64,000 nt of DNA, taken from NCBI GenBank assembly GCA_036186865.1, contig AP025067.1, positions 9,900,831 through 9,964,830 on the forward strand. The letters run 5' to 3'. Under the pieces are notes generated by a model. That model was not told where the DNA came from, did no database searches, and saw only the letters and a list, made by a program, of their open reading frames with translations. The DNA comes from Eustoma russellianum. Lineage: Eukaryota; Streptophyta; Magnoliopsida; Gentianales; Gentianaceae. The position numbers were made by a program, and so were the translations under genes. This document shows, piece after piece, positions 20,258 to 31,010 of the stretch. The first letter of the stretch is position 1. Each line of letters starts with the position of its first letter.

Positions 20258-21526
20258 CTAGTCTTCATCGGAAGAAAATGAGATGCCTGGAATGCATGCC
20301 TTCATTTTAGCCTTCAGCTTGGCAAACCTTGACTCGTGCAAGGTCACCTTGCCTCGGAGCTCACCAACCTCTTGTTGAAGGCTAGTGACTTGAGCTTGAA
20401 GTTCAGGAACATTTGAGCTCAACCCACTAGTTTCTTCTCGATTGTCGGGTTTAGGAATAGGTGCTACGTCCGAAACACCTTCGTCTTCTTCCGCTTCATC
20501 TGGTTGGTCTCGACCTCTCATTGATTCTTTTCCTGCTTTGAGTATTTGTTGGATGTTGACCTTATCATAAAAATCTTTGTGCATGATTTCGTCAACATCC
20601 GTTTTGTCCACATCAATACCCGACTTTACAAGCATCCTATAGATAAGGTTACTATAGGGTAGGGCTTTGTTTTGTTTAGTGGCGGCCTCAATAACATTGG
20701 TCATAAAAAGCTCCCTGAAGTTCACCTTCTCACGGTTGGCTACTCGGTATGCAATGTAAAAGTCTAGGTTACTTGGCCCTTTGGCGGATTTACCATTGAT
20801 ACAAAATGTAACAATGGCAAGAAGAGTACGATAAACCAAGGGCATATCATTGGTATTCTTAGTGGGGTGGTAGCCTAAGAATGACTTCACTTCATCCTCA
20901 GTGACTCTCCACCGAGCCACATCCCACTTCCATACATCAAACTCAAAGTACCCCTCATTGGGTACACCAATCAATTTACAGATTTTTCCAACATCCCATT
21001 TAATGTGATGACCATCAATAATAGAATGCAAAGCCAAAGGAAGACCATTTATGTATTGAACCCATAAATTTGCATAAAAAAGTCTAGAGTACCTAGTGGA
21101 CATTTTGTACATCTCTCTCTCAACCCAAAGACTCCTCCATTCTTGAACATCTAACCACTCAATGATAGGACTTAATTCATTATTTCTTAGAATATCATTG
21201 ATTCTAAGCAATTTGAGTGGGATAGTGGCTCTCTCATCATCTTCCCATTCATCATATAATATTTGAGAATGTCTAGTGATAAACCTTACATGTCCGGGTG
21301 GTAGAGGTTCCATCAAAGCATCCTTGGCTTCTTTAGTTTTGATCCAAGGAAAGTTGCAGAGATTTAACCCACTTCGAATCTCTGCAAGAACTAGGCTTTG
21401 GCTCTCATCCATTGATTGATTTCTTCTAGGTTGAGAGGTCTGTCCTTGAGAAGGATTGCTTGACCCTTCTCCTCTACTCCTAGAAGATCTTGGCCTCTTG
21501 GTTGTGTTCTTGCTTCTTGAAGACAT
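20258..21526 (-). CDS. Intact third ORF of SIRE-like element, 422 codons
   Basis: An uninterrupted frame from ATG 21526, located between pol and the 3' LTR. The N-terminus (about residues 1-45) is basic and Ser/Arg/Gln-rich. The middle (about 80-310) resembles the domain annotated as 'putative plant transposon protein', with landmarks RLFYANLWVQYINGLPLALH, GHHIKWDVGKICKLIGVP and FYIAYRVANREKVNFREL. The C-terminal third has an acidic stretch (DEAEEDEGVSD) and a coiled coil (ELQAQVTSLQQEVGELRGKV). No signal peptide or membrane span is obvious, so an envelope role is not supported. The function is unknown. It is unbroken although gag and pol are broken. Confidence 0.75.
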   Translation of the reverse strand: MSSRSKNTTKRPRSSRSRGEGSSNPSQGQTSQPRRNQSMDESQSLVLAEIRSGLNLCNFPWIKTKEAKDALMEPLPPGHVRFITRHSQILYDEWEDDERATIPLKLLRINDILRNNELSPIIEWLDVQEWRSLWVEREMYKMSTRYSRLFYANLWVQYINGLPLALHSIIDGHHIKWDVGKICKLIGVPNEGYFEFDVWKWDVARWRVTEDEVKSFLGYHPTKNTNDMPLVYRTLLAIVTFCINGKSAKGPSNLDFYIAYRVANREKVNFRELFMTNVIEAATKQNKALPYSNLIYRMLVKSGIDVDKTDVDEIMHKDFYDKVNIQQILKAGKESMRGRDQPDEAEEDEGVSDVAPIPKPDNREETSGLSSNVPELQAQVTSLQQEVGELRGKVTLHESRFAKLKAKMKACIPGISFSSDED

Positions 21527-21761
21527 GGTTGGAAAGATTAGGGCTTGAGAGATTGAAAACTTTAGGTTTAGATAGAGAGATTCAAGAGAAAGAAATCAAG
21601 AATCAAGAGTCGAGATGATGAAATCTTGATTTAGAGATGAAATTGAAGAAAGGGTGGGTTTTTGGAGATGGAGGCGCAGGTTTTGAGAGGCTTCAATCGA
21701 TTTGTTACGGTTGGAAATGAGAGAGGTTCGTGTTTTTGAAGTTTTTAAAGTTACAGAATTC

Positions 21762-21852
21762 GATGACGTTGATCGATCGACGTCAGAGATCGACGTACGT
21801 CGATCGATCGACTTACATGGATCTCTCATTTTGATACATGGATCGATCCATG
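21762..21852. repeat. Internal TCGATCGATCGA palindromes
   Basis: Just upstream (in element sense) of the third ORF there are GACGTTGATCGATCGACGTC, ACGTCGATCGATCGACTT and GGATCGATCCATG. These are the LTR palindrome type, placed where a promoter for the third ORF would be. Confidence 0.7.
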
Positions 21853-21886
21853 TATGCTGATTTTTGAAATTTTCAATTTTAACCCT

Positions 21887-24800
21887 CTAAACATTGTTTA
21901 TCATCCCTAATCTTGTTCTAATGGACTCAAATGTCTCAGTAGGAAGGGATTTAGTGAATATATCTGCTAGTTGGTCATTGGTTGGAACAAATTCAATACA
22001 TACCAATCCTTTTTGAATGCAATCTCTTATGAAGTGATGCCTTACTTCAATATGTTTGGTCCTACTATGATGTACCGGGTTTTGCGCTATACTTATGGTT
22101 CAGGTGTTGTCACATAGGATGGGAACTTTATCAAACTTAACATTATAATCGTTTAAGGTGTTGATCATCCAGAGTAGTTGTGCACAACACAAAGCGGCCG
22201 ATACATATTCGGATCCCGCCGTTGAAAGTGACACACCATTTTGTTTCTTAGAGAACCAAGAAACTAAGCAATCTCCAAGGAATTGGCATGTCTCGGATGT
22301 GCTTTTCCTATCAACAAGATTTCCGGCATAGTCAGAGTCATTATACCCTCTTAAATCAAAACACCCATTTTTTGGGATAAAACAACCCAAAATTCAAAGT
22401 TCTTTTCAAATACCTAAAGATATGTTTAATGGCAACTAGATGCGATTCCTTAGGCATACTTTGAAATCTAGCACATAAGCACACATCATGCAAAATATCC
22501 GGTCTACTAGCGGTTAAATAAAGTAAACTACCAATCATACCCCTATATTTGGTTACCTCAACCGGCTTTCCTTTTTCCTCTTTGTCAAGCTTCGTACTTG
22601 TGCTCATTGGTGTGCTTACACTTCTTCCATCCTCAAACTTGTACTTCTTGAGCAAATCTTTTGTATACTTCGTTTGAGATATATACACTCCATCTTGAGT
22701 TTGCTTGATTTGAAGACCAAGAAAGTAGTTGAGTTCACCTATCAAGCTCATTTCAAATTCTCCTTCCATTAATTTTGCAAAATGCTCACAAAGAGAATCA
22801 TTAGTAGCACCAAATATAATATCATCCACGTAAATTTGAACAAGCAATTGACGGTTTCATTGTTCTTTAATAAAAAGAGTAGTGTCGACTTTTCCTCTTG
22901 AAAACTCATTTTCAAGTAGGAGGTCACTTAACCTATCATACAATGCCCTAGGAGCTTGTTTAAGTCCATAAAGGGCCTTTTTGAGTTTAAATACATGATT
23001 TGAATAACCATTATTTTCAAACCCCGGTAGTTGAGCTACATACACCTCTTCTTGAATTATTCCATTTAAGAATGTGGATTTCACATTCATTTGATATAGT
23101 TTGAAATTCATATAGCATGCATATGCTAATAGCATCCTAATAGCTTCTAACCTAGTTACGGGGGCAAAGGTCTCATCATAGTCTATGCCTTCCTCTTGCC
23201 TATATCCTTGAGCTACTAACCTAGCCTTATTTATAGTGATGTTTCCTTTATCATCTATTTTGTTTCTAAATACCCATTTAGTACCAATTACGGGATGATC
23301 ACTAGGTTTAGCAACTAATTCCCAAACATCACTTCTTTCAAATTGATTTAGTTCTTCTTGCATGGCTAATACCCAATCTTCATCATTTATTGCTTCCTTT
23401 ATATTTTTAGGCTCAACTTGTGAAATGAAGGCATTTTCATTGAATTTCCTCCTAGTTATGCCTTGACTAGTTTCACCTAATATTAACTCTTTAGGATGAT
23501 CTAACCTATACTTATATGAATCCGGTAAGTTTGAGGTATCTCCTCCTGCTTCTTCATCTTCAACCTTATGTTCAAGGGGATCAATCCTAAGGTCAATGAC
23601 AATATTGCCTTTTGGATTCTCAAATTTCTCTATATGATTTACTTCAATTATTTCATCATCATCATCATTAGTGTTTGATTCATCCGTAATGAGTTCACTA
23701 AACTTGACATGAATTGATTCTTCAACTTTCATGCTTCTTTTATTATATACCCTAAATTCTTTGCTATTTTGAGCATATCCCATAAAGATTCCTTCATCCG
23801 CTTTGAAATCGAGTTTATCCAAGTTATCTTTGGTGTTAAGTATGAAACACTTACAACCAAATACCTTGAAATAATCAATATTTGGTACTCTACCTTTCCA
23901 AAGTTCATAAGGAGTCTTTTTGAGCGATGGTCTCAAATAAACTCTATTGATCACATGACAAGCGGTGTTTACCGCTTCGGCCCAAAAATACTTGGGTAGC
24001 TCAAATTCATTTAACATGGCTCTACTCATTTCTTGAAGTGTTCTATTTTTCCTTTCCGCGACATCATTTTGTTGAGGAGTTCTTGGAGCCAAAAAATTGT
24101 GTCCATACCCTTTGGATACACAAAATTCTTGAAATTCTCCATCAAACTCACCACCTCTATCACTTCTAATTTTCTTAATTGTGTCTTCTCTTTGATTTTC
24201 TAATCTCCTACAAAGCTTTATAAATTCTTGGCATGCATCATTCTTTTTAGCTAAGAACATTACCCAAGTGTACCTAGAGAAGTCATCTACCACCACAAAG
24301 GTGTAATGTTTTCCACTTAAACTTGCCGTACCAATATCCCCATACAAATCCATATGAAGTAATTGTAGGGGTTTGATGATGAAGGTTTCACTTTTGGGCT
24401 TGAAGCTTGTTTTAACAAGCTTTGCCTTTTGACAAGTGTCACATAAGCCATGGTTTTCGAAATTCAATTTTGGAAGACCTTGGACTTTTTCATTTTTGCA
24501 AATCTCTTCGAAATTTTTAAAACTAATATGTCCAAGTCGTCTATGCCATAGTTGAGTCAAATCATTTTTGGCAACTAGGCAAAAAACATTTTGTGATATC
24601 AAATCATGTGTGCTAAATTTGTGAACATTTTTACGTATAGCCTCAAAAACAATCTTATCGTTCTTTTTCACAATGCATTTTCTTTTCACAAATTCAACTT
24701 GAAAATTAGCATCACATAGTTGACTAACACTTATCAAATTATATTTAAGCCCTTCTACATATAGTACATTATTAATAGTAAAAGAAGAGTTACCAATTTC

Positions 24801-24960
24801 TCCATGTCCAAGGATTTTGGCACTCCCATTGCCAAAATGCACCGTTCCACCATCTTGGAGCTTGAGCTTGGTGAATAACGTTTTGTGTCCGGTCATGTGA
24901 TTTGAACATCCGCTGTCCATAAGCCAGTTGGTTCCTTCTTCTTTGGCTACTCCATTTATC
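21887..24960 (-). pseudogene. pol: SIRE-like pol (protease, integrase, RT, RNase H; broken)
   Basis: The longest frame (22857-24920, 687 codons) starts at the protease active site MDSGCSNHM. It contains the pre-integrase HHCC (LWHRRLGHIS, CDTCQKAK), the integrase core (VVVDDFSRYTWV, IRSDRGGEFD, NDVAERKNRTL) and the first RT blocks (KARLVAQGYRQEEGIDYDET, ALYGLKQAPR). A TGA at 22857-22859 interrupts RT just before VQIYVDDIIFGATN. A frameshift near 22380 and a TGA at 22100 break RNase H. The terminal QLADIFTKSLP motif is near 21950 and the stop at 21887. Other stops are few, so decay is moderate. Confidence 0.93.
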
Positions 24961-26674
24961 TTGAGAGCCTACAAAATCAAAAGATTTATGCATTGGTACC
25001 CTTTGATGGTTGGGTCCTTTAGGATTAGTTTGTCGACCCTTAGGCTTCCAAACATACATGCTTCCAAATCTAGCTCTACATACATTCTTCACATGTCCTA
25101 CTTTGTTGCAATGAAAACAAGTAGGTACATGCCTTGGTTTAGAAGGTGATGAGTTATGTTGTGCTTTTCTCTTGTTTGCCATTTTCTTTAATGACTTAGG
25201 CTTAATGGAAGGATGTGATGAGTTAAATCCTAAACCGGATTTATCATTTCCAATTCTTTGATGTCCAAATAGTATGTCTAAATTATTTTTACCATTTGTT
25301 AGTCTTTCTAAATCTAACCTTAGTTTCTCACATTCTTTCCTAATTTCTATATTTTCAAGAGCTACGGTTTTATGCATGGTGAGTATGATGTCATGCTCTT
25401 GAAATATCAAAATGTTCTTATCATGCAAGCTCTTATTTTCTAAGATGCACTTCTTGAACTCTTTATTCAAATGTTTATATTTTAAATTCAGTTTCTCAAA
25501 ATCATCTTGCAAATCTCCTATTTCATCTTGCAAATTTGAAGGATTAGAATTTACCTCAAGATCATCTTCAATTGCCATGAGACAAGTATGTTGAATCTTT
25601 GGATTATCAACTATTACAACAAGTCAACACCTTGATCTTCACTCTTTTCTCCTTCCGATTCGGAAAGGAGATCATCCCACGTGGTTACCTCCGTATTAAG
25701 AGCTTTCTTTTTTTGAGGAAAGATCTTCTTTTCTTGTTTTTGCGGCTTCTTCACGTGGCAATCGGCAATGAAGTGACCGGGTCGACCACATCTATAGCAA
25801 TTTTCACTTGCTTCCTTTTCTTTGGGTGGTCTCTTGAAAAAATTTCTTGCTTGAGCTTTATTTCTAATTGTCATTCTTCTAAATTTTCTTACTAGAAGGG
25901 CAACTTCCTCATCCAATTCATCAGACTCTACCACTAATCCTTTGTGTAATGTTTGTGTGGGCTTTATAGGGTTCATCCTATTTTGTTCATCAATAAGAAT
26001 TTCATGAGTAAGAAGATTACCGGATAGTTCATCAAGTGTAAGAGTCTTGAGATTCTTTGATTCGGTGATAGCGGTGACTTTAAGTGTCCATTCTCTTGGC
26101 AATGAGTTGAGGAGTTTTGAGACAAGGTCTTCATTTGAGATTTTCTTGTCCACCATGGAAAGTTGATTCACTATTCTTGTGAATCGATCGATTGTCTCCT
26201 CAATCTTCTCACCGCTCTTCATTTTGAACATCTCATACTCCTTTATGAGCGTGAGTCTTTTGGCCATTCTCACTTTCTCAGTCCCTTCATGTATCATTCA
26301 AGCCTTTTCCATGCCTCATGGGCTGTTTCAAGACCTTGAAGTCTTATGAGTTCGGTGGTGGTAAGAGCACTTGAGAGAATATCAAATGCTTTGACATTGA
26401 TGGCGAATTTTATCTTCTCTTCGTCGGTGTAGTCATCCTCATCTTTGAACATTGATTCTCCTTTTGATTTGGTGATCATAGGAACTTCAATTCCTTTGAC
26501 AACGGCTCTCCATATATCAAATCCATAGCCTTTCAAATGATTGATCATTCGAAATTTCCACAAAGAATAATTTTGGGCATCAAACATAGGCACTTTAGTG
26601 TTTGATCCAAAAAATAGTGATGTAGGCTTAGGAGATGAATTGTGAGATGAAGAGGTTGAGGTTGTCATTGTCAT
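24960..26674 (-). pseudogene. gag: SIRE-like gag (broken)
   Basis: ATG at 26674 starts MTMTTSTSSSHNSSPKPTSL; the gag core follows with FDAQNYSLWKFRMINHLKGY. A one-base deletion near 26296 breaks the frame (RLE then TGA), and gag continues as IHEGTEKVRMAKRLTLIKEY to the zinc knuckle CYRCGRPGHFIADC. TAA-TAG at about 25611-25616 breaks it again. A third part (25578 to about 24960) has a coiled-coil-like region (about 60 residues, ELQD-type heptads) and a second knuckle, CFHCNKVGHVKNVC, followed by a frameshift into protease. Two knuckles and a long gag are typical of SIRE/Maximus. Confidence 0.9.
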
Positions 26675-26723
26675 GATCTTTAACCTTGCTACTTGCAAAG
26701 ATAGGCCAAGCAATCAAGGTTAT

Positions 26724-26736
26724 GTTCTGATACCAA
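26724..26736 (-). other. Primer-binding site of SIRE-like element
   Basis: In element sense ATTGGTATCAGAACA follows the 5' LTR directly; TGGTATCAGAAC differs at one or two bases from the initiator-tRNA-Met complement. Confidence 0.85.
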
Positions 26737-26737
26737 T

Positions 26738-28105
26738 TGTTAGGTCCGAAATACACTCTAGAGGGAGGGTGAATAGAGTATTTGGCACTTTTGCGGAATT
26801 TTCTTGTGTGACTCAACTCAAAAAGAAATTCAAAATCAGAGTAAGAATAGGAGATGAGAAGCAATGAATGAGTACACCGGATATAGAGTGGTCCGAATCG
26901 TAAATGATTCTACTCCACTACCTCTTTGTTGCCAAAGTGGATTTTCAACAACCACTCTTCTTATTAAAGACAATAAGAACAACCACAGCAACACTTACAC
27001 TAACACCTTAGTGTAAGCAACAACAACAGCAACTTCTTGCACAGAAAACACTTGTGCAACTGCAGCAACTACAGCTCTTAGCAAGAACAACTTCTTGCTA
27101 CCTCACAACTTCAACAAAGTTCCCTCAAGAACTTCTCATAGTAAGTTGAAGAAATATAGTAAGGTTCACACTTTCTCACTAGTCTAAGCACAAGCAAGAG
27201 ATCAAATATTTATGGTTCCTCTTGTGCTTGACTCTCTATCTCTCAATTTACAACAATGAAGAGCAAAGAAAAGCTTAACAAGCTTTAAGCAAATTTACAA
27301 ATATGAGAGAACTTTACAACAATGAATAATGAAGCTAGATGATCTTAAAAGTGTGTGTTTGCCTCATCCAAGCCTCTTCCTTTTATAGATAAAGTTGTCC
27401 ACGTTTTTGAGGCTCTCCACCATGTCTTCATCTACACAAAATGTCAAGATAATGTCGAAATAGTCTTTACCCACCCTATGGAGTGATTTGATCTTCAATA
27501 GCCACCCTAGAGAATCTTAGACATGGATAAAATAGTCAAGGAAGCATGTAGTATGTTGGGTTAAAGTCCACAAGAAATTTGAGTGAGATTGGAGAGAGAA
27601 AACATCATAAATCTTCCTTAGATTTTGTTCCAACGTTCAAAAAATTTTGAATTCTGGGGACATCGATCGATCCACCTGCCAGTGCTGAGAGATCGATGTC
27701 CTCTGGAATGACGTCGATCGATCGACGTCTCCTTGGCTGAGAGATCGATGTCTTCCAGAATGACGTCGATCGATCGACCTCTCCTTGGCTGAGAGATCGA
27801 TCTCTTCCAGCATGACGTCGATCGATCGACGTCTCTTGCTGAGAGACTCATGTGACATCGATCAATCGACGTCCCTCTAATTGAGAGATCGACGTAGATC
27901 TAAGAGCTTCAAACTTTTACAACCTTCACATGGATCGATCCATGTGCCTTCCTGAGGGGCTGATGTATACGTCAATCGATCCATGTGAGAGATTGACATC
28001 TCACAATGTGTTTTTCTCAATTTCCTTCAAACTCAAAATGTGAAATTCCATTTTAGCCCTTTTAAAATATCTTTTAACATCATCAAAACATTTTATAATC
28101 CAACA
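26738..28105 (-). repeat. 5' LTR of SIRE-like element
   Basis: 1,368 bp, highly similar to 18317-19678, with the same TG..CA ends, CAA/CAG block and palindrome array (about 27661-28000). The outer end touches the TSD TATGT at 28106-28110. Confidence 0.93.
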
Positions 28106-28110
28106 TATGT

Positions 28111-28260
28111 GTCTATGCAGGTACATATAGATCCAGAGGTCTCGCTGGAATCAAAATCTATATCTTTTAAGATGGAGGTATTGTTTGTCTCCCTCTCACC
28201 ATTCCCAGACCCTACCGATAGTTTTTGTTGTTGTTGGGATATATTGAGTATATGTTGTTG
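28111..28260 (+). mobile_element. RTE LINE, 3' end after the nested copia
   Basis: This continues the RTE from 18316. It ends in TTG-rich sequence (TTTTTGTTGTTGTTGGG, then ATGTTGTTG), the typical RTE 3' terminus, directly before the second 18-base TSD copy at 28261-28278. Confidence 0.85.
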
Positions 28261-28278
28261 TATTGAAGTCATTATGTA

Positions 28279-29228
28279 AAGTTTCTTAAAAAGACGGCAC
28301 ATTGTTAAATATTTTATGCAGTGAAAATTTTCTGAGTGATAACACTTAATCTTACAATAATCTAAGCGATCACCACTACAGGTTTCCCCCAAGTTACCTA
28401 ATTTATCTACGCGATCCTATTACAGGGTTTTCACAACGCTCCTCCTTTCCTGCACTTTCTTCCTCTTCAACTCCTGCTTCTTCACACGAAGTCGAATCAT
28501 CGCTAGTGATTCATTTCAAAAACTGTAAATATAAATTTATCTATATTACATGAACAAAATGTGAATTGTTGCTCCAAAAAAATTTCATAAAATCGAAGGG
28601 GTTGTAAAATACATAGTAAAGATGGATCCTATATTAATAACAACTACATATGTCTAATATATTACAATACATCTAAATCTCCTTCCCTACCCTCTTAGCT
28701 CCCTCAGTTGCATTTCTATATCTTTCCATCTGCATTCCTGATGAAAATATGCACAAAGCTACTTGGAATTTTCTTATAATTCGGAGATTGTTGATTATAA
28801 ACTCATAATTTATTAAACAAAGATCAAGCACACTGTAGACACATTCAATGCTCGAACCTTATCATCAATTCTCCACTGTATTTCAAACAATCTATGCTCG
28901 GAAATCAAGTGACAATGGACACTTTGAATGCTCGAATGTTATCATCAATTGACAACCTGTCAGACTGTCTATGTACTTGGAAATCAAGCTTGATACCGGG
29001 TATCCTTGAAGTTTGTTGCATAAAATGGAAAGAAATTGAATTTGGCTAAGCTGCAAAATATGGTTAGCGACGTACTTTGAGCTAAGATTATAATTAGTTC
29101 ATTAATGATGAGTAGAAACTAATGAGTCTTTAATTATCTACGTGACGAGTAGATAATTTTAGACTTTTGAATCACTCAGATCCGATACCGGATGAATGAG
29201 AAATTAATGCTCAAAGTAAAAGAAAAAT
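28279..29228. other. Spacer with weak coding-like blocks on minus strand
   Basis: Flanking sequence of the RTE insertion. Two related blocks of about 80 bases (about 28838-28905 and 28910-28990) share AATGCTCGAA.CTTATCATCAATT. On the minus strand they read WRIDDKVRALNVSTV and LSIDDNIRAFKVSIV. At 28673-28737 a minus-strand open block follows an acceptor-like TTTTCATCAG and ends VGKEI and a stop. These may be exon remnants or chance; no family is recognised. Confidence 0.3.
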
Positions 29229-29338
29229 CAGCTCACCTCGACCCGTGTCTGGGCATGGACTCAGGTTGCGGATTGAGCCGCAGACCTGATAGGCTCAGGT
29301 TGTAGACTAGGCTACAGGCCGGGCTACGGGCTGCAGAC

Positions 29339-29727
29339 TGTAGGACCTCAGGCGCTACCAACTCTCCCAAAACCAATTGGTGACAGGAGATGCGCATACT
29401 CTAGCCTTATAGTGCATTCAACAAACACAAGTGCCTACGACATTCGATTGTGACTTGGCCCACATGGCATACGCACCACAGGACAATTGCTGCACCCAAC
29501 AATCTCCCCCTCAGCAATTGCTCCCGCTGGGAATCGAACCCGTGACATTGGCTCTGATACCACTTGTAGGACCTCAGGCGCTACCAACTCTCCCAAAACC
29601 AATTGGTGATAGGAGATGCGCATACACTAGCCTTATAGTGCATTCAACACACACAAGCGTCCACGGCATTCGACTATGACTTGGCCCATATGGCCTACGC
29701 GCTACGGGACAATTGCTGCACCCAACA
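29339..29727 (-). mobile_element. TRIM: 389-bp miniature LTR retrotransposon
   Basis: Two nearly identical 163-bp LTRs (29339-29501 and 29565-29727) flank only 63 bases. In plus reading the LTRs begin TGTAGGACCTCAGGCG and end GCTGCACCCAACA. The inner segment holds, on the minus strand, a perfect primer-binding site AGTGGTATCAGAGCCA and a GAGGGGGAGAT polypurine tract, so the element is on the minus strand. The 5-base TSD CAGAC is exact (29334-29338 and 29728-29732). No protein is encoded; it must have moved with proteins from another element. Confidence 0.94.
29551..29564 (-). other. Primer-binding site of the TRIM
   Basis: Minus-strand AGTGGTATCAGAGCC directly follows the 5' LTR (29565-29727 in element sense) and is a full match to the initiator-tRNA-Met complement. 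Confidence 0.9.
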
Positions 29728-30033
29728 CAGACTACAGGCGGGGTCTTGTAGCAGTGGTTCAGATCTTTTCAATTGGGGTGAAGTTTGTTGAGTTTAAAAC
29801 TTCCAGGTTGTCAAGATATGGTAAAGTTAAATTTTGAAAAGTTGTTGAGATTTAACCTTGCCGAGCTGACCTGAATTTGTTATGATATGACAGCTCAGAT
29901 GGAACAGTTATTTGATCTGATGGCTGAGGGCATACCTGGTACGGTTATCTGATCTAAGGGTTCAGACCGAGTAGGTGTCTGATTCTACGGCTGTGTCTGA
30001 ACTGACTGTAACAGACTGACCTCAGAATTTTCC

Positions 30034-30040
30034 TATAAAT
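30034..30040 (+). promoter_or_regulatory. TATA box of Copia-A LTR
   Basis: TATAAAT in TTTTCCTATAAATAGTGGCC, followed about 30 bases on by sequence that looks like a transcript start (ATCATTCACACTTAATTCAG) and a CT-rich leader. Confidence 0.6.
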
Positions 30041-30300
30041 AGTGGCCAAGCTGACCTTTGTGATCATTCACACTTAATTCAGAAAACTTCTGACGTTTCC
30101 TCTTCTCTGCAATCTCTCTCTGCATATTCATTCTCCCCCATACACAAACACACAGCATTTCCAGTAATCCGAGAAGTTTAGAATAGTTTATAGGTTCATT
30201 TGAGTTCATACGATGCAGTGCCGCTCGTCTGAACTGACTCCGTTGTATCCTTGGGCACAGTATACCGGAACAATATGTCTTAAGGACAGAGTCCTGGATT

Positions 30301-30851
30301 CATCTCAGATCTCTGCTCAGCTGAGCTGTTGAGGTTATTGCCAAGCTGAGCCCTGCTGTTTGGCTGAGAACATTTGTTGTTCTGCAGCACTACCGTCCTG
30401 AGCTCTGCTGGTATGCTGAGCTTGGCTGAAGCGACTGAAAGCATAACTGTTGTTCTTGTGCTGAGGTGTCGAAGTCGGCAGGCCGGCCATCAGTCCGAAA
30501 TGCAAATGCAATTCCACTGACTGGACTGGTCTGATCTGTCTGACCAATATAACTTCAGTTCAACTCGGCTGGAAGGCTGATAGCACAGAACTACATTTTT
30601 GAAGTACTATTTGATTCAGGTCGACAGGTTGACTGACTGTTCAGAATGCAAACTCAATTGCGCTATCTGAACTGCCTTAACTTGGCAGATTGATCCCGCC
30701 TACCCTGAGCTCGATAGGTCGGTCATACTTTATTTCATAAGCAAACTGTACAGAAGCCAATTTTGTTTGACCTTAATTACTCCCAACAAATCTTAGGACG
30801 TATTGATTCTATACTGATTCTTGTTTGTTTCTGACGTGCTATAGAAACTCA
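30301..30851 (+). other. Copia-A leader, non-coding
   Basis: Non-coding sequence with many GCTGAG and CTGAACTG repeats between the shared R/leader block and the gag start. CCCAACA at about 30783-30789 could be an LTR end, but it is not followed by a recognisable primer-binding site. Confidence 0.4.
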
Positions 30852-31010
30852 ATGGAGGACGTAAGCTATAGCTCTGTTCAAGGCTCTGATGTTCAGAGTG
30901 CTGATCCAATGGCACCAAATGCTGGGGTGTCGATGCATGCTCCTTCTGCACAAGGTCTTGCGATGGCCCAAGTGGAGAAACCAGAGAAGTTCAGCGGAGT
31001 TTTTTCAAAT
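30852..31010 (+). pseudogene. gag: Copia-A gag N-terminal fragment
   Basis: ATG at 30852 starts MEDVSYSSVQGSDVQSADPM and reaches VEKPEKFSGVFF. KPEKFSG is the start of the copia gag core in one plant group, where it is normally followed by a KRWQ-type motif. The frame is lost at about 31010, where Copia-B sequence in the opposite strand begins. No other part of the element is present. Confidence 0.6.

Larger units (their letters stand above)
18317..28105 (-). mobile_element. SIRE/Maximus-like Ty1/copia with a third ORF
   Basis: A 9,789-bp element on the minus strand. Its 5' LTR is 26738-28105 and its 3' LTR is 18317-19678; the 5-base TSD TATGT is exact (18312-18316 and 28106-28110). The order in element sense is PBS, gag with two zinc-knuckle regions, pol, a 422-codon third ORF, polypurine tract. 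Large size, a long gag and an ORF after pol fit the SIRE/Maximus lineage. gag and pol contain frameshifts and nonsense codons. It is nested inside the RTE LINE. A solo LTR of the same family lies at 49522-50911. Confidence 0.93.
29229..31010 (+). mobile_element. Copia-A fragment: LTR/leader and gag start
   Basis: A plus-oriented copia remnant. It carries a promoter-like TATAAAT (30034-30040) and the R/leader block shared with 1-170 (30190-30300). A gag N-terminus begins at 30852. The left limit is uncertain. The right limit is an abrupt junction at about 31010 with the minus-strand Copia-B. No primer-binding site of the usual type was found, so the LTR end is not defined. A TRIM is inserted at 29339-29727. 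Confidence 0.55.

Noticed and set aside
20258..21526. Envelope protein in the SIRE-like element
   Set aside because: The third ORF has no visible signal peptide or membrane segment; called an ORF of unknown function.
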